Assembly: GCA_003599455.1 (NCBI GenBank)
Contig: QZKF01000041.1
Coordinates: 42,862 to 106,861 of the forward strand
DNA from: Comamonadaceae bacterium
GTDB taxonomy: Bacteria; Pseudomonadota; Gammaproteobacteria; Burkholderiales; Burkholderiaceae_C
Reading direction: 5' to 3'
DNA: 64,000 bases
Positions 55,923 to 64,000 of the stretch are shown piece by piece (position 1 is the first letter of the stretch; each line of letters starts with the position of its first letter). The notes under the pieces are model-generated. The model saw only the letters and a program-made list of their open reading frames with translations. It did no database searches and was not told where the DNA came from. Both the position numbers and the translations under genes were made by a program.

Positions 55923-57212
55923 ATGAGCTTGAACGAGCGCCTGCGGGCCCTTGAATCCCTGGCGCGCGCGCTGTGGCGCGACGCCCTGAATTTCCCGTGG
56001 CGCAACACCGCGATCACCTTGCGCGAGCGCTTCCGGGAAGACCGCCTGGGCATCACCGCCAGCGCCCTGACCTTCACCACCACCATCTCGCTGGTGCCGC
56101 TGTTCACCGTGGCGCTGGCGATCTTCAGCGCGTTCCCGATGTTCGAGCGCCTGCAGCTCACCCTGCAGCGCTGGCTGGTGCAGAGCCTGGTGCCGCCCGA
56201 CATCGCCAAGCAGGTGTTCAGCTACCTCAACCAGTTCGCCAGCAAGGCCGGCCAGATGGGCTGGGCCGGCGCGCTGGTGCTGCTCATCACGGCGCTGGCG
56301 CTCATCCTCACCATCGACCGCAAGCTCAACGACATCTGGCGCGTGCGCCAGCCGCGGTCGTTCACCCAGCGCGTGCTGGTCTACTGGGCGGTGCTCACGC
56401 TCGGGCCGCTGCTGCTGGCCGGCAGCCTGACGGTGACCACCTTCGCCGTCACGGTGTCGCGGGACGTGGTGTCCGGCCTGCCGGGCGGCGTGCGTTTCCT
56501 GCTCGGGGCGGTGCAGTTCGCGCTGCTCACCGGGGGCATTGCCGCGCTGTACCGCTACGTGCCCAACACCCGGGTGCGCTGGAGCCATGCGCTGCTGGGT
56601 GGCGTGTTCGTGGGAGCGGGGCTGGAGCTGGCGAAGAAGGTGCTGGCCTGGTACCTCGCGCAGGTGCCCACGTATTCCGTGGTTTACGGCACCTTCGCCA
56701 CCGTGCCCATCCTGCTGGTGTGGTTCTACGTGGCCTGGGTGATCGTGCTGCTGGGTGCGGTCGTCGCGGCCTACCTGCCCAGCCTGCTCTCGGGCATTGC
56801 GCGGCGCGCCGATTCGCCGGGCTGGAGCTTCCAGCTGGCGCTGGAGGCGCTGGAGCAACTGCACACCGCGCGCGACACCGCGCCCAAGGGCTTGAGCCTG
56901 GAGGCGATGGCCCAGGTGCTGCGGGTCGACGCCCTGCAGCTGGAAGAGCCCGTGGCCGCGCTGGTGGCGCTGGACTGGCTGGGGCGGCTGGATGAGGACG
57001 GCGAGCGCTACGTGCTGCTGATCGACCCCACGGTCACGCCGATGGCGCCACTGGTGGAGCGCCTGCTGCTCGCGCGAGCGCCCAACACCGAGCGCTTCTG
57101 GTTCGAGAGCCATTGGGCGCGCCTGACGGTGGCACAGGCGCTGGCCGCCACGCCATCGCTGCCGGCCAGCGCCCACGATCCCCTGGTGGGGCCTTCGGCC
57201 GCCTCGGGTTGA
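55923..57212 (+). CDS. YihY/BrkB family membrane protein
   Basis: A 429-residue protein with about six transmembrane helices in the first 290 residues. The family marks are ASALTFTTTISLVPLFTVALAIF, the IWRVRQPRSF segment and YSVVYGTFATVPILLVWFYV. The C-terminal 140 residues are cytosolic and form a winged-helix-like extension found in betaproteobacterial members. BrkB/YihY proteins were once called ribonuclease BN; the true role is unsettled. It is divergent from the DUF2069 gene. Confidence 0.92.
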   Translation: MSLNERLRALESLARALWRDALNFPWRNTAITLRERFREDRLGITASALTFTTTISLVPLFTVALAIFSAFPMFERLQLTLQRWLVQSLVPPDIAKQVFSYLNQFASKAGQMGWAGALVLLITALALILTIDRKLNDIWRVRQPRSFTQRVLVYWAVLTLGPLLLAGSLTVTTFAVTVSRDVVSGLPGGVRFLLGAVQFALLTGGIAALYRYVPNTRVRWSHALLGGVFVGAGLELAKKVLAWYLAQVPTYSVVYGTFATVPILLVWFYVAWVIVLLGAVVAAYLPSLLSGIARRADSPGWSFQLALEALEQLHTARDTAPKGLSLEAMAQVLRVDALQLEEPVAALVALDWLGRLDEDGERYVLLIDPTVTPMAPLVERLLLARAPNTERFWFESHWARLTVAQALAATPSLPASAHDPLVGPSAASG

Positions 57213-57224
57213 GCGTCCGGCCGC

Positions 57225-58508
57225 TCAGCGCACGCTGAACGGCGCGTGCAGGAAGCCGCGGAAACGCGCACGGCCGCCGCGCACCGGCGCCGCGCTGAGC
57301 CGGTGGTCCGGAAAACGCTGCAGGAAACGGCCGATGGCGATGCGCCCCTCCAGCCGCGCCAGGCTCAGGCCCGCGCACTGGTGGATGCCGAAGCCGAACG
57401 CGAGGTGCTTGTTGCCCTCGCGCGTGAGGTCCAGCACCTCGGGGTGGGCAAACTGCGCCGGGTCGCGGTTGGCCGCGCCGATGCACAGCGTGACCAGCGT
57501 GCCGGCGGCCAGGTCCACGCCACCGACCTGCGTGTCCTTGAGTGCCCGCCGGTTGCCCAGCTGGTTGGACGACTCGAAACGCAGGAACTCGTCGACCGCG
57601 CGGCCGAGCACGGTCTCTTCGGCCATCGCGTCGCCGGCACAGTCGTGCAGCGCACGCTGCAGCCCCTCGCGCGCATCGGGAAACTCCTGCAGCGCGATCA
57701 GGCCGTTGCCGATCAGGTTGGTCGTGGTCTCGTGGCCGGCGTTGAGCAGGAAGATGCAGTTCTGCAGCAGTTCCACCTCGCTGAGCTGTTCGCCGCCGGC
57801 CTCGCCCTGGATCAGCCGCGTGAGCACGTCGCGCTCGGGGTCGCCCGGGCGCCGCCGGCGCGCGGCCACCAGGGTGCGCAGGTAGTCCAGCATCTCGGTC
57901 ACGGCCTGGTTGCCCAGGGCCTGTTGCTGCGGCGTGAGGGTGGGCTCCAGCGCGCCGAGGATGGCGAGCGACCAGGCGCGCAGCGGGCCGCGGTCCTGGT
58001 GCGGCACGTCGAGCAGGTTGCCGATGATCTCCACCGGAATCGCCGAGGCGAAATCCTCGATCAGGTCGCCGCCGCCGCGCGCGTCCATGGCGTCGAGCAG
58101 CTCGTCCACGAGCGCGATCAGGCCGGGCTCCATCTCGGCGATGGCGCGGCGCGTGAGCGCGCCCATGATGAGCCGGCGCACCCGCGTGTGCAGCGGCGGG
58201 TCGTTGAACACCAGGCTGGTGGTGTGGTGCTCGAACAGCGGTGAGCCCATGCCGTACTTGGGCGCGAATTCGACCTGCTTGTCCGAGCTGAAGGTCTGCG
58301 CATCGCGGTACACCGCCATCAGGTCGGCGCAGCGCGTGAGGAACACCGAGCCGTCGGGCATGCGGCGCACCGGCTGGCTTTCGCGCAACGCCGCGTAGAC
58401 CGGATAGGGGTTGGCCAGGAAGTCGGTCGGCAGGGCGCGCAGGTCGAACCCGGCGGCGATCTCTTGCGCGCGGGCCGCTGTCATGGGTGGGGTGATGGGT
58501 TTGTGCAT
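57225..58508 (-). CDS. Cytochrome P450
   Basis: A 427-residue soluble P450 of the bacterial class. The I-helix motif is AGHETTT, the K-helix ExxR is in DEFLRFESS, and the haem ligand is about C378 in FGFGIHQCAGLSLA. No ferredoxin or ferredoxin reductase gene lies beside it, so redox partners must come from elsewhere. The oxidised substrate is unknown. The start at 58508 (MHKPITPPM) was chosen; a second ATG eight codons on is possible. It converges with the BrkB gene. Confidence 0.95.
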   Translation of the reverse strand: MHKPITPPMTAARAQEIAAGFDLRALPTDFLANPYPVYAALRESQPVRRMPDGSVFLTRCADLMAVYRDAQTFSSDKQVEFAPKYGMGSPLFEHHTTSLVFNDPPLHTRVRRLIMGALTRRAIAEMEPGLIALVDELLDAMDARGGGDLIEDFASAIPVEIIGNLLDVPHQDRGPLRAWSLAILGALEPTLTPQQQALGNQAVTEMLDYLRTLVAARRRRPGDPERDVLTRLIQGEAGGEQLSEVELLQNCIFLLNAGHETTTNLIGNGLIALQEFPDAREGLQRALHDCAGDAMAEETVLGRAVDEFLRFESSNQLGNRRALKDTQVGGVDLAAGTLVTLCIGAANRDPAQFAHPEVLDLTREGNKHLAFGFGIHQCAGLSLARLEGRIAIGRFLQRFPDHRLSAAPVRGGRARFRGFLHAPFSVR

Positions 58509-58652
58509 CGTGTCCGCATTGTGGCAGTGCGCTGGGCGATGGCTGCTGGACGAAACGCGCTTGCAATCGCTGGCCGGCGGCGTAGCATGCCCCGACGCGG
58601 CGCTGTGTTTCGAAGCCCGGCGCCCAGGCCCCCCGTTGCACAAGGAGGTCCC

Positions 58653-58925
58653 ATGTCCCAGCGTCCCTTGCGCGGCTTGCTGATCGCCGCCATCCTGTGC
58701 TTCTTGCTGGTTGTCGTGCTGCTGGCGGGCCTGCCCCTGCGGCCGGCCTCGGCGCAATCCCGCAACATCATGGCTGCGCCGGCCTGCCAGTGCTCCGCAC
58801 CCACGGCGGTGGTCGAGGGCGGCACCCGCCTCGTGCACTGCGTGTGCGGCGGCATGTCCTGCGTGATCAGCCTGCCGCCCGGCATGGGCAAGGACGGTGG
58901 CCAGCAACTGCAGTGCGTGAAGTGA
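58653..58925 (+). CDS. Small cysteine-rich exported protein
   Basis: A 90-residue protein with an N-terminal membrane segment or signal peptide (LLIAAILCFLLVVVLLAGLP) followed by a likely cleavage after ASA. The remaining 55 residues contain six cysteines (CQC, HCVC, SC, and C near the end), which may form disulfides or bind metal. It has a strong AAGGAGGT ribosome site, so it is a real gene. I recognise no family. Confidence 0.75.
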   Translation: MSQRPLRGLLIAAILCFLLVVVLLAGLPLRPASAQSRNIMAAPACQCSAPTAVVEGGTRLVHCVCGGMSCVISLPPGMGKDGGQQLQCVK

Positions 58926-58940
58926 GGCGGCGGCTCGCGT

Positions 58941-59759
58941 TCAGCGCGCCAGGAAGTCGCGGATCGCGAACAGCGTTGCGTCGGGGGTCTCGGTCATCTG
59001 GTGGTGGCCCACCGGCAGGGTGGTGGTGCTCACCGCCTTGCCGGCCGCGCGCGCGGCCTGGATCAGGCCCTGCGCGGCCTTCGGCACCGTCATCTGGTCC
59101 TGCCCGCCGAGCACGAACAGCACGGGGCAGCTGATCCGCGCGATGGCGGCCTCGCCACCGGCGTAGCTGTCGCAGGCCACGAAACCCCTGTGGAACACAT
59201 TGACCTTCGGGTTGCTGCGGATCACCCGGCGGCCCAGCGCCAGGCTGGCCCCATAGACCCAGGTGCCGGGCCCGAGCGAGGAGGGCGGCGCGGCCAGCGT
59301 GCTGCGCGAGAACACATTGATCATCTTCAGGCCCTTCTCGGGCTCGTTGAGCGCGGCGTCGATCAGCGCTGGCGAGACCTTCATCGGATAGGCCGTGCCC
59401 ACCAGCACCAGGTGGCTCACGCGGTCCTGCAGGCGGGCTGCGGTCTCAAGCGCGATCAGCGAACCCCAGCTGTGGCCGACCAGCGCGGCCTTGTGCACGC
59501 CGGCGGCGTCGAGCAACGCGGCCACGAAGCTGGCGGCTTCTTCCACCGAGGCGGGTGCATCGCCCTCGCTTTTGCAGTGACCGGGCAGGTCGACCGCGAG
59601 CACGTTCCAGCCGTGGTTCGCCATGTAGCGGCTCTGCAGGGCCCAGACACTGTGGTCGTGCACCACGCCGTGGATGAACACCACGGTCGGCTTGGCGGCA
59701 TCGAAAGGCTTGCCGCCGGTGTAGCAGTAGGTGCTGGCGCCGTTGACTTGCAGGACCAT
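58941..59759 (-). CDS. Alpha/beta hydrolase
   Basis: A 272-residue hydrolase. The oxyanion motif is FIHGVVHDHSVW, the nucleophile elbow GHSWGSL is near residue 95, the acid is in VLGGQDQMT and the histidine in VGHHQMTETP. It resembles the MhpC/haloperoxidase-type group. It lies directly after the MetY-like gene (1 base between) on the same strand, so co-transcription is likely, but a shared pathway is not obvious. Confidence 0.88.
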   Translation of the reverse strand: MVLQVNGASTYCYTGGKPFDAAKPTVVFIHGVVHDHSVWALQSRYMANHGWNVLAVDLPGHCKSEGDAPASVEEAASFVAALLDAAGVHKAALVGHSWGSLIALETAARLQDRVSHLVLVGTAYPMKVSPALIDAALNEPEKGLKMINVFSRSTLAAPPSSLGPGTWVYGASLALGRRVIRSNPKVNVFHRGFVACDSYAGGEAAIARISCPVLFVLGGQDQMTVPKAAQGLIQAARAAGKAVSTTTLPVGHHQMTETPDATLFAIRDFLAR

Positions 59760-59760
59760 G

Positions 59761-61071
59761 TCAGGCTCCTGCTTTCTCGGCGACCTTGAGCGCGCGCTTC
59801 AGGTCGTCGATCAGGTCGTCCGCGTCTTCCAGGCCGATGGACAGGCGGATCGTGCCCGGGCCGATGCCGCCGGCGGCCAGCGCCTCGTCGCTCATGCGGA
59901 AGTGGGTGGTGGACGCGGGGTGGATCACCAGCGAGCGGCAGTCGCCCACGTTGGCCAGGTGGCTGAAGATCTTGAGTGCCTCGATGAAGGCCTTGCCTTG
60001 CGCGCGCGACCCCTGGATGTCGAAGCTGAACACCGAGCCCGCGCCCTTCGCGCCGAAGCGCAGCAGCTTTTCGGCCAGCGCGTGGCTGGGGTGGCTCTCC
60101 AGCAGCGGGTGGCCCACGCGCCCCACCAGCGGGTGGCTGGCGAGGAACTGCACCACTTTTTCGGTGTTGGCCATGTGGCGGTCCATGCGCAGCGAGAGCG
60201 TTTCGATGCCCTGCAGGATCAGCCAGGCGCTGTGCGGGCTCATGCAGGCGCCGAAGTCGCGCAGGCCCTCGCGGCGTGCGCGCAGCAGGAAGGCGCCCAC
60301 CGTGCTTTCCTCGCTGAACACCATGTTGTGGAAGCCCTCGTAGGCTTCGGTGAGTTCGGGGAATCTGCCCGACTTCTCCCAGTCGAAACTGCCCGAGTCG
60401 ACCACCACGCCGCCGATCACGGTGCCGTGGCCGCTCAGGAATTTGGTGGCCGAGTGGTAGACCAGATCGGCACCCAGCTCGAACGGCTTGACGAGGTAAG
60501 GCGTTGTCAGGGTCGAGTCCACCAGCAGCGGCACGCCGGCCTCGTGCGCGATCTGCGACACGGTGGGGATGTCGAGCACGTCCAGGCCCGGGTTGCCCAC
60601 GGTCTCGCCGAAGAACAGCCGGGTGTTCGGCCGCACGGCGGCGCGCCAGCCGTCGATGTCGCCGGGTTTCACGAAGGTGGTGTCTATGCCGAAGCGGCGC
60701 ATCGTGTAGTGCAGCAGGTTCTGGCTGCCACCGTAGAGCGCGGTGCTGGCCACGATGTGCGAACCCGCGCCCATGAGCGTGGCCACGGCCAGGTGCAGCG
60801 CGGCCTGGCCGCTGGCGGTGGCGATGGCGCCGATGCCGCCTTCGAGCGCGGCCATGCGCTGTTCGAACACCGCGTTGGTCGGGTTGCTGATGCGGCTGTA
60901 CACGTGGCCCGCGCGTTCGAGGTTGAACAGCGCGGCCGCGTGGTCGCTCGACTCGAAGACGAAGGAGGTGGTGAGGTGGATCGGCACGGCCCGCGCGCCG
61001 GTGCCCGGGTCGGGCGTGGCGCCCGCGTGCAGGGCGAGCGTGTCGAAGCCGGGGTCGGCGTATCCGGGCAT
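59761..61071 (-). CDS. O-acetylhomoserine (thiol)-lyase type PLP enzyme
   Basis: A 436-residue Cys/Met-metabolism PLP enzyme. The PLP lysine is about K210 in HSATKFLSGHG. The N-terminus FDTLALHAGATPDPGTGARAVPIHLTTSFVF and the length match O-acetylhomoserine sulfhydrylase (MetY), which makes homocysteine from O-acetylhomoserine and sulfide. The ATG at 61071 begins MPGYADPGFDTLAL, the expected start; the long upstream frame is not coding. It diverges from the CBS-domain gene. Confidence 0.9.
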   Translation of the reverse strand: MPGYADPGFDTLALHAGATPDPGTGARAVPIHLTTSFVFESSDHAAALFNLERAGHVYSRISNPTNAVFEQRMAALEGGIGAIATASGQAALHLAVATLMGAGSHIVASTALYGGSQNLLHYTMRRFGIDTTFVKPGDIDGWRAAVRPNTRLFFGETVGNPGLDVLDIPTVSQIAHEAGVPLLVDSTLTTPYLVKPFELGADLVYHSATKFLSGHGTVIGGVVVDSGSFDWEKSGRFPELTEAYEGFHNMVFSEESTVGAFLLRARREGLRDFGACMSPHSAWLILQGIETLSLRMDRHMANTEKVVQFLASHPLVGRVGHPLLESHPSHALAEKLLRFGAKGAGSVFSFDIQGSRAQGKAFIEALKIFSHLANVGDCRSLVIHPASTTHFRMSDEALAAGGIGPGTIRLSIGLEDADDLIDDLKRALKVAEKAGA

Positions 61072-61120
61072 GAAGGTCTCCTCGGGATGTCGGGCTGCGT
61101 GGCCGCGGTGGGGCGCGCAG

Positions 61121-61149
61121 TGGTTTTGATCGGTATTGTGGGCTATATT
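61121..61149 (+). promoter_or_regulatory. Putative sigma-70 promoter of the CBS-domain gene
   Basis: TATATT at 61144-61149 is a good -10 box. The -35 candidate TGGTTT at 61121-61126 has correct 17-base spacing but is a weak match. The start codon is 50 bases further on, after a GAGGAGAA ribosome site. Confidence 0.4.
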
Positions 61150-61199
61150 GTCAGCACCCCCGCCCCCTGGGGGACACACCAAAACCGAGGAGAACGGTC

Positions 61200-61667
61200 A
61201 TGAAGGTCAGCGACATCCTGCGTGTCAAGGGCGGCACGCTCTACACCGTCCAGCCCCAGGAATCGCTGGAGCGCGCGATCGAGACCATGTCGCAGTTCGA
61301 CATCGGCTCGCTGGCCGTGATGGACCATGGCGAACTGGTGGGCATGCTGACCTTTCGCGAGGTCATCCACACCCTGGCCCGCAACGGCGGCTCGCTGGGC
61401 GGCAAGACGGTGCGCACCGTGATGGACGATCACCCCATGAGCTGCACGCCCGAGACCGAGCTCGACCAGGTGCGCCCCATGATGCTGGAGCGGCACACGC
61501 GCTACATGCCGGTGATGGACAACAAGATGCTGATGGGCGTGATCAGCTTCTACGACGTGGCCAAGGCGGTGGTCGACAGCCAGAACTTCGAGAACAAGAT
61601 GCTCAAGGCCTACATCCGCGACTGGCCCGAAGAGGAAACCAGCAAGAACGAGCCGAACTTCCCCTGA
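61200..61667 (+). CDS. CBS-domain pair protein
   Basis: A 155-residue protein of two CBS motifs with no other domain (first: TVQPQESLERAIETMSQFDIGSLAVMDHGELVGMLTFREVI; second: ELDQVRPMMLERHTRYMPVMDNKMLMGVISFYDVAKAV). Such stand-alone pairs bind adenine nucleotides such as AMP, ATP or NAD and sense energy state. The partner protein is unknown. It has a strong GAGGAG ribosome site and a terminator after it. Confidence 0.92.
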   Translation: MKVSDILRVKGGTLYTVQPQESLERAIETMSQFDIGSLAVMDHGELVGMLTFREVIHTLARNGGSLGGKTVRTVMDDHPMSCTPETELDQVRPMMLERHTRYMPVMDNKMLMGVISFYDVAKAVVDSQNFENKMLKAYIRDWPEEETSKNEPNFP

Positions 61668-61687
61668 GCGCCGAGCACACAAAGAGG

Positions 61688-61713
61688 AACGCCCCGCACG
61701 ACGGGGCGTTTTT
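61688..61713 (+). terminator. Intrinsic terminator after CBS-domain gene
   Basis: A perfect 9-base stem AACGCCCCG/CGGGGCGTT with a 5-base loop and TTT after it, 20 bases past the stop codon. Confidence 0.92.
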
Positions 61714-61786
61714 CATGGAGCATGCCATGGCGGCGTGTCTTCATCCAGAAACACCGCGGAACCGGCTGTGCCGGGCCGCAGGTGTT

Positions 61787-61827
61787 GCCCCCCTTGGGGG
61801 GTGGCGCGAAGCGACGCGGGGGGTTAT
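61787..61827. repeat. Comamonadaceae-type palindromic intergenic repeat
   Basis: A C-rich/G-rich palindrome (CCCCCCTTGGGGGG) followed by a GGCGCGAAGCGACGC unit and a G run. I recall very similar units after genes in many Comamonadaceae genomes. It overlaps the end of the PHA depolymerase gene, whose stop is at 61824. The multi-copy nature cannot be checked from this window alone. Confidence 0.55.
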
Positions 61828-63032
61828 TCCGATCCATGGATCATGTCGCGCACGCGCGGATAGATCTGCTGGTTCCAGCGCCGGCCACTGAACACGCCGT
61901 AGTGGCCCACGCCGGTCTGCACGTGGTGGGTCTTGAGGTAGGGGCGCACGCTGCTGCACAGGTCCTGCGCGGCGACGGTCTGGCCCACCGCGCAGATGTC
62001 GTCGCGCTCGCCCTCGACCGTCATCAGCGCGGTGCGGCGGATCGCGGCCGGGTTCACCGTGCGGCCGTTCCAGGTGAGCACGCCGCGCGGCAGGTCGTAG
62101 GTCTGGAACACCTTCTCCACCGTCTCCAGGTAGAACTCGGCCGGCAGGTCGTTGACGGCGAGGTATTCCTCGTAAAACTCCTGGATCACGCCGGCTTCTT
62201 CCGTGCGGCCCGCCAGCAGGTGGTCGTAGATGTTGCGGAACGACTGCTTGTGGCGGTCCGGGTTCATGCTCATGAAGGCGCTGAGCTGCACGAAACCGGG
62301 GTAGACGCGGCGCATCGCACCCGCGTGCGGCAGCGGCACGTGGCTGATCAGGTTTTTCTCGAACCACTCGATGGGCTTGCTGGTGGCGAGTTTGTTGACC
62401 TCGGTCGGGTTGACGCGGCAGTCCACCGGGCCAGCCATGAGGGTGAGGCTGCGCGGCTGGGCGGGGTTGTCGTCCTCTGCCATGACAGCGGTGGCGGCCA
62501 GCGCGGCCACGCAGGGCTGGCACACCGCCACCATGTGCGCACCCGGGCCCACGGCCTCGGTGAAGCGCATCAGGTAGGTGATGTAGTCGTCGAGCGAGAA
62601 GCCGCCGTGGCGCAGCGAGACGTCGCGCGCGTTGTGCCAGTCGGTGATGTAGACGTCGTGGTCCTGCAGCAGGGTGCGCGCGGTCTCACGCAGCAGGGTG
62701 GCGAAGTGACCCGACAGCGGCGCCACCAGCAGCACCTTGGGCTGGGGCTCGGTGCCCTCCTTGCGAAAGCGCAGCAGGGTGCCGAAGGGCAGGGTGAGCA
62801 CGGCTTCCTCGGTCACGGCGACCTCGCGCCCGTCCACCGTCACCGAGTCGATTTTGTAGGGCGGGCGCGAATGGGTCAGGCGCATGCGCGAGATCACGTC
62901 GCACGCCGCCGCCACCTTGCGCACCAGGCTGCCTTCGGTCTGCTGCAGCCACAGCGAGGCGCTGAGGTGCTGGGCCATCAGGCGTAGGGGCGAGATCAGG
63001 TCGGACTGGAGTTGATAAGCCTGATACATCAT
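61824..63032 (-). CDS. phaZ: Intracellular polyhydroxyalkanoate depolymerase (PhaZ)
   Basis: A 402-residue protein of the intracellular PHB depolymerase family. The nucleophile cysteine is about C171 in VAVCQPCVA, not a serine, as in the Ralstonia PhaZ1 type. Other marks are ITDWHNARDV and the C-terminal HYGVFSGRRWNQQIYPRVRDMI. It breaks down stored polyhydroxybutyrate granules. The start is at 63032 with AGGAAAG before it; a tandem ATG at 63029 is equally possible. Confidence 0.94.
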   Translation of the reverse strand: MMYQAYQLQSDLISPLRLMAQHLSASLWLQQTEGSLVRKVAAACDVISRMRLTHSRPPYKIDSVTVDGREVAVTEEAVLTLPFGTLLRFRKEGTEPQPKVLLVAPLSGHFATLLRETARTLLQDHDVYITDWHNARDVSLRHGGFSLDDYITYLMRFTEAVGPGAHMVAVCQPCVAALAATAVMAEDDNPAQPRSLTLMAGPVDCRVNPTEVNKLATSKPIEWFEKNLISHVPLPHAGAMRRVYPGFVQLSAFMSMNPDRHKQSFRNIYDHLLAGRTEEAGVIQEFYEEYLAVNDLPAEFYLETVEKVFQTYDLPRGVLTWNGRTVNPAAIRRTALMTVEGERDDICAVGQTVAAQDLCSSVRPYLKTHHVQTGVGHYGVFSGRRWNQQIYPRVRDMIHGSE

Positions 63033-63174
63033 GGTGTCTTTCCTGGGGAACGTGCTGTCCTGCAGGCAAGTAACGGGCCAGAGGGTGGGGCCCCGGCCGC
63101 ACCGGCCCGGTGCACGGCGCGCGTGTTTTTGTGGCACAGCCCTTGCTCAGGCTTGTATCCAAGAGGAGCGTCCC

Positions 63175-63831
63175 ATGGCCAAAACGGTACTCACGATCAG
63201 CAGCAAGAACTACGGTGCCTGGGCCTTGCGCGGCTGGCTCATGGCCCGCATGGCCAAGCTGGAGTTCACCGAGAAGGTGATCTCGCCCGACGACCCGGCG
63301 ATGAAGGCCGAGATGCTGCTGCTCTCGGCGTCGATGCGGGTGCCGGCACTGGAGCACGACGGCATCCACGTGTGGGACACGCTGGCGATTGGCGAATACC
63401 TGAATGAAATCAAGCCCAAGGCCGGCCTGCTGCCGGCCGACCGGGCGGCCCGGGCCCACTGCCGCGCGATCTGCGGCGAGATGCACTCGGGTTTCAGCGC
63501 CCTGCGCTCGTCGCTGCCGATGAACATCAAGGCCTCGTTCCCGGGCTTCAAGCTCTGGTCGCGCGCCCAGACCGACATCGACCGCATCGAGGCGATCTGG
63601 ACCGAGTGCCTGGAAACCTATGGCGGCCCCTACCTGTTCGGCGACAAGCCCTGCATGGCGGACGCCATGTTCGCGCCGGTGGTCACGCGCTTCATCACCT
63701 ACGAGGTGGCGATCGACCCGGCCTGCGTGGCCTACTGCGACACCATCATGGCGCTGCCGGCCATGAAGGAATGGGTGGCGGCAGCGGAGGCGGAGCCGGA
63801 CGACATCGACGAGCTGGACGCTGAGTTTTAG
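63175..63831 (+). CDS. Glutathione S-transferase family protein
   Basis: A 218-residue GST-fold protein. The N-terminal thioredoxin-like domain has the possible catalytic Ser/Asn in TISSKNYGAWALRGWL and the glutathione-binding cis-proline in MRVPALEHDG. The C-terminal helical domain has YLFGDKPCMADAMFAPVVTRF. It lies in the zeta/maleylacetoacetate isomerase-like part of the family by eye. A good AAGAGGAG precedes the ATG. It is divergent from phaZ. Confidence 0.88.
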   Translation: MAKTVLTISSKNYGAWALRGWLMARMAKLEFTEKVISPDDPAMKAEMLLLSASMRVPALEHDGIHVWDTLAIGEYLNEIKPKAGLLPADRAARAHCRAICGEMHSGFSALRSSLPMNIKASFPGFKLWSRAQTDIDRIEAIWTECLETYGGPYLFGDKPCMADAMFAPVVTRFITYEVAIDPACVAYCDTIMALPAMKEWVAAAEAEPDDIDELDAEF

Positions 63832-64000
63832 GCTTTCGGTGCCTTTCTCGGTGGTACCTCGCGGGATCGGGCACCCGGGCGCTCTGCTCCGCGACTGTGC
63901 CCCGGCGGCGGGAGGCCGCCTCCTCCTGATATTGTTCAAACCGCTCTCCTCGCGCCGAAGGGAGCCCGCTGCGTGACCCCGATCTCCTCCTGGGGAATTG
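63832..64000. other. Terminal 169 bases without an identified gene
   Basis: I see no credible gene start here. The stretch has C-rich/G-rich runs and a GGCGGGAGGCCGCC near-palindrome that recall the intergenic repeats of Comamonadaceae, but I cannot confirm copy number. The right neighbour is outside the window. Confidence 0.4.

Noticed and set aside
61072..61199. SAM riboswitch upstream of the MetY-type gene
   Set aside because: The minus-strand leader is short and I see no conserved riboswitch core or terminator hairpin.

Overview
The window is GC-rich, densely coded chromosomal DNA from a betaproteobacterium, most likely Burkholderiales/Comamonadaceae (Hydrogenophaga, Acidovorax or Variovorax-like). 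The evidence is the conserved block gyrA-serC-pheA-tyrA-aroA/cmk-rpsA-ihfB-lapA-lapB with ompA-ubiG-gph beside it, a fused AroA-Cmk protein, a one-piece tmRNA with the tag ANDERFALAA, sigma-54-type glnA control next to ntrBC, and an intracellular PHA depolymerase. I saw no insertion sequence, prophage, CRISPR array, tRNA or rRNA. The genus is inference.

Region 1 (1-8021) holds two metal-dependent oxidoreductase operons that diverge from one 447-base spacer. Leftward is a three-subunit molybdenum hydroxylase of the CO-dehydrogenase/xanthine-oxidase family, form II active-site loop; its FAD subunit runs off the window. Rightward is a tungsten-type aldehyde oxidoreductase operon: a 16-cysteine ferredoxin subunit, the AOR catalytic subunit, an FAD subunit, a MoaD/ThiS-like sulfur carrier and a small unknown protein. 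Two copies of the palindrome TCTCA-N3-TGAGA lie in the spacer, and an intrinsic terminator sits inside the aor operon before the FAD subunit. Region 2 (8028-12910) is a mixed set: two unknown proteins, NIPSNAP, a WYL regulator, OsmC with an FNR/Anr-type box, CrcB and RdgC.

Region 3 (12993-25219) looks like a pyroglutamate (5-oxoproline)/D-glutamate uptake and catabolism island. Two paralogous TRAP transporters point away from a central LysR regulator and a DUF1445 (D-glutamate cyclase-like) gene. A third TRAP binding protein follows and is nearly contiguous with a fused 5-oxoprolinase/hydantoinase.

Region 4 (25224-39594) is the housekeeping block: LPS-assembly regulators LapB/LapA, IHF beta, ribosomal protein S1, aromatic amino acid and serine biosynthesis and DNA gyrase A on the minus strand; OmpA-like protein, UbiG, Gph and tmRNA on the plus strand. 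Region 5 (39622-44712) has membrane proteins, a pseudouridine synthase, a hydrolase and a CinA-type protein. Region 6 (44713-49895) is nitrogen control: glnA with a sigma-54 promoter and NtrC-like sites, a small secreted protein, ntrB and ntrC.

Region 7 (49899-63831) carries exonuclease III, the thymidylate pair folA/thyA split by an EamA permease, a lytic transglycosylase, an FAD-linked hydroxyacid dehydrogenase, BrkB/YihY, a cytochrome P450, a hydrolase, an O-acetylhomoserine sulfhydrylase-type enzyme, a CBS-domain protein, a PHA depolymerase and a glutathione-transferase-like protein. The last 169 bases hold no gene.
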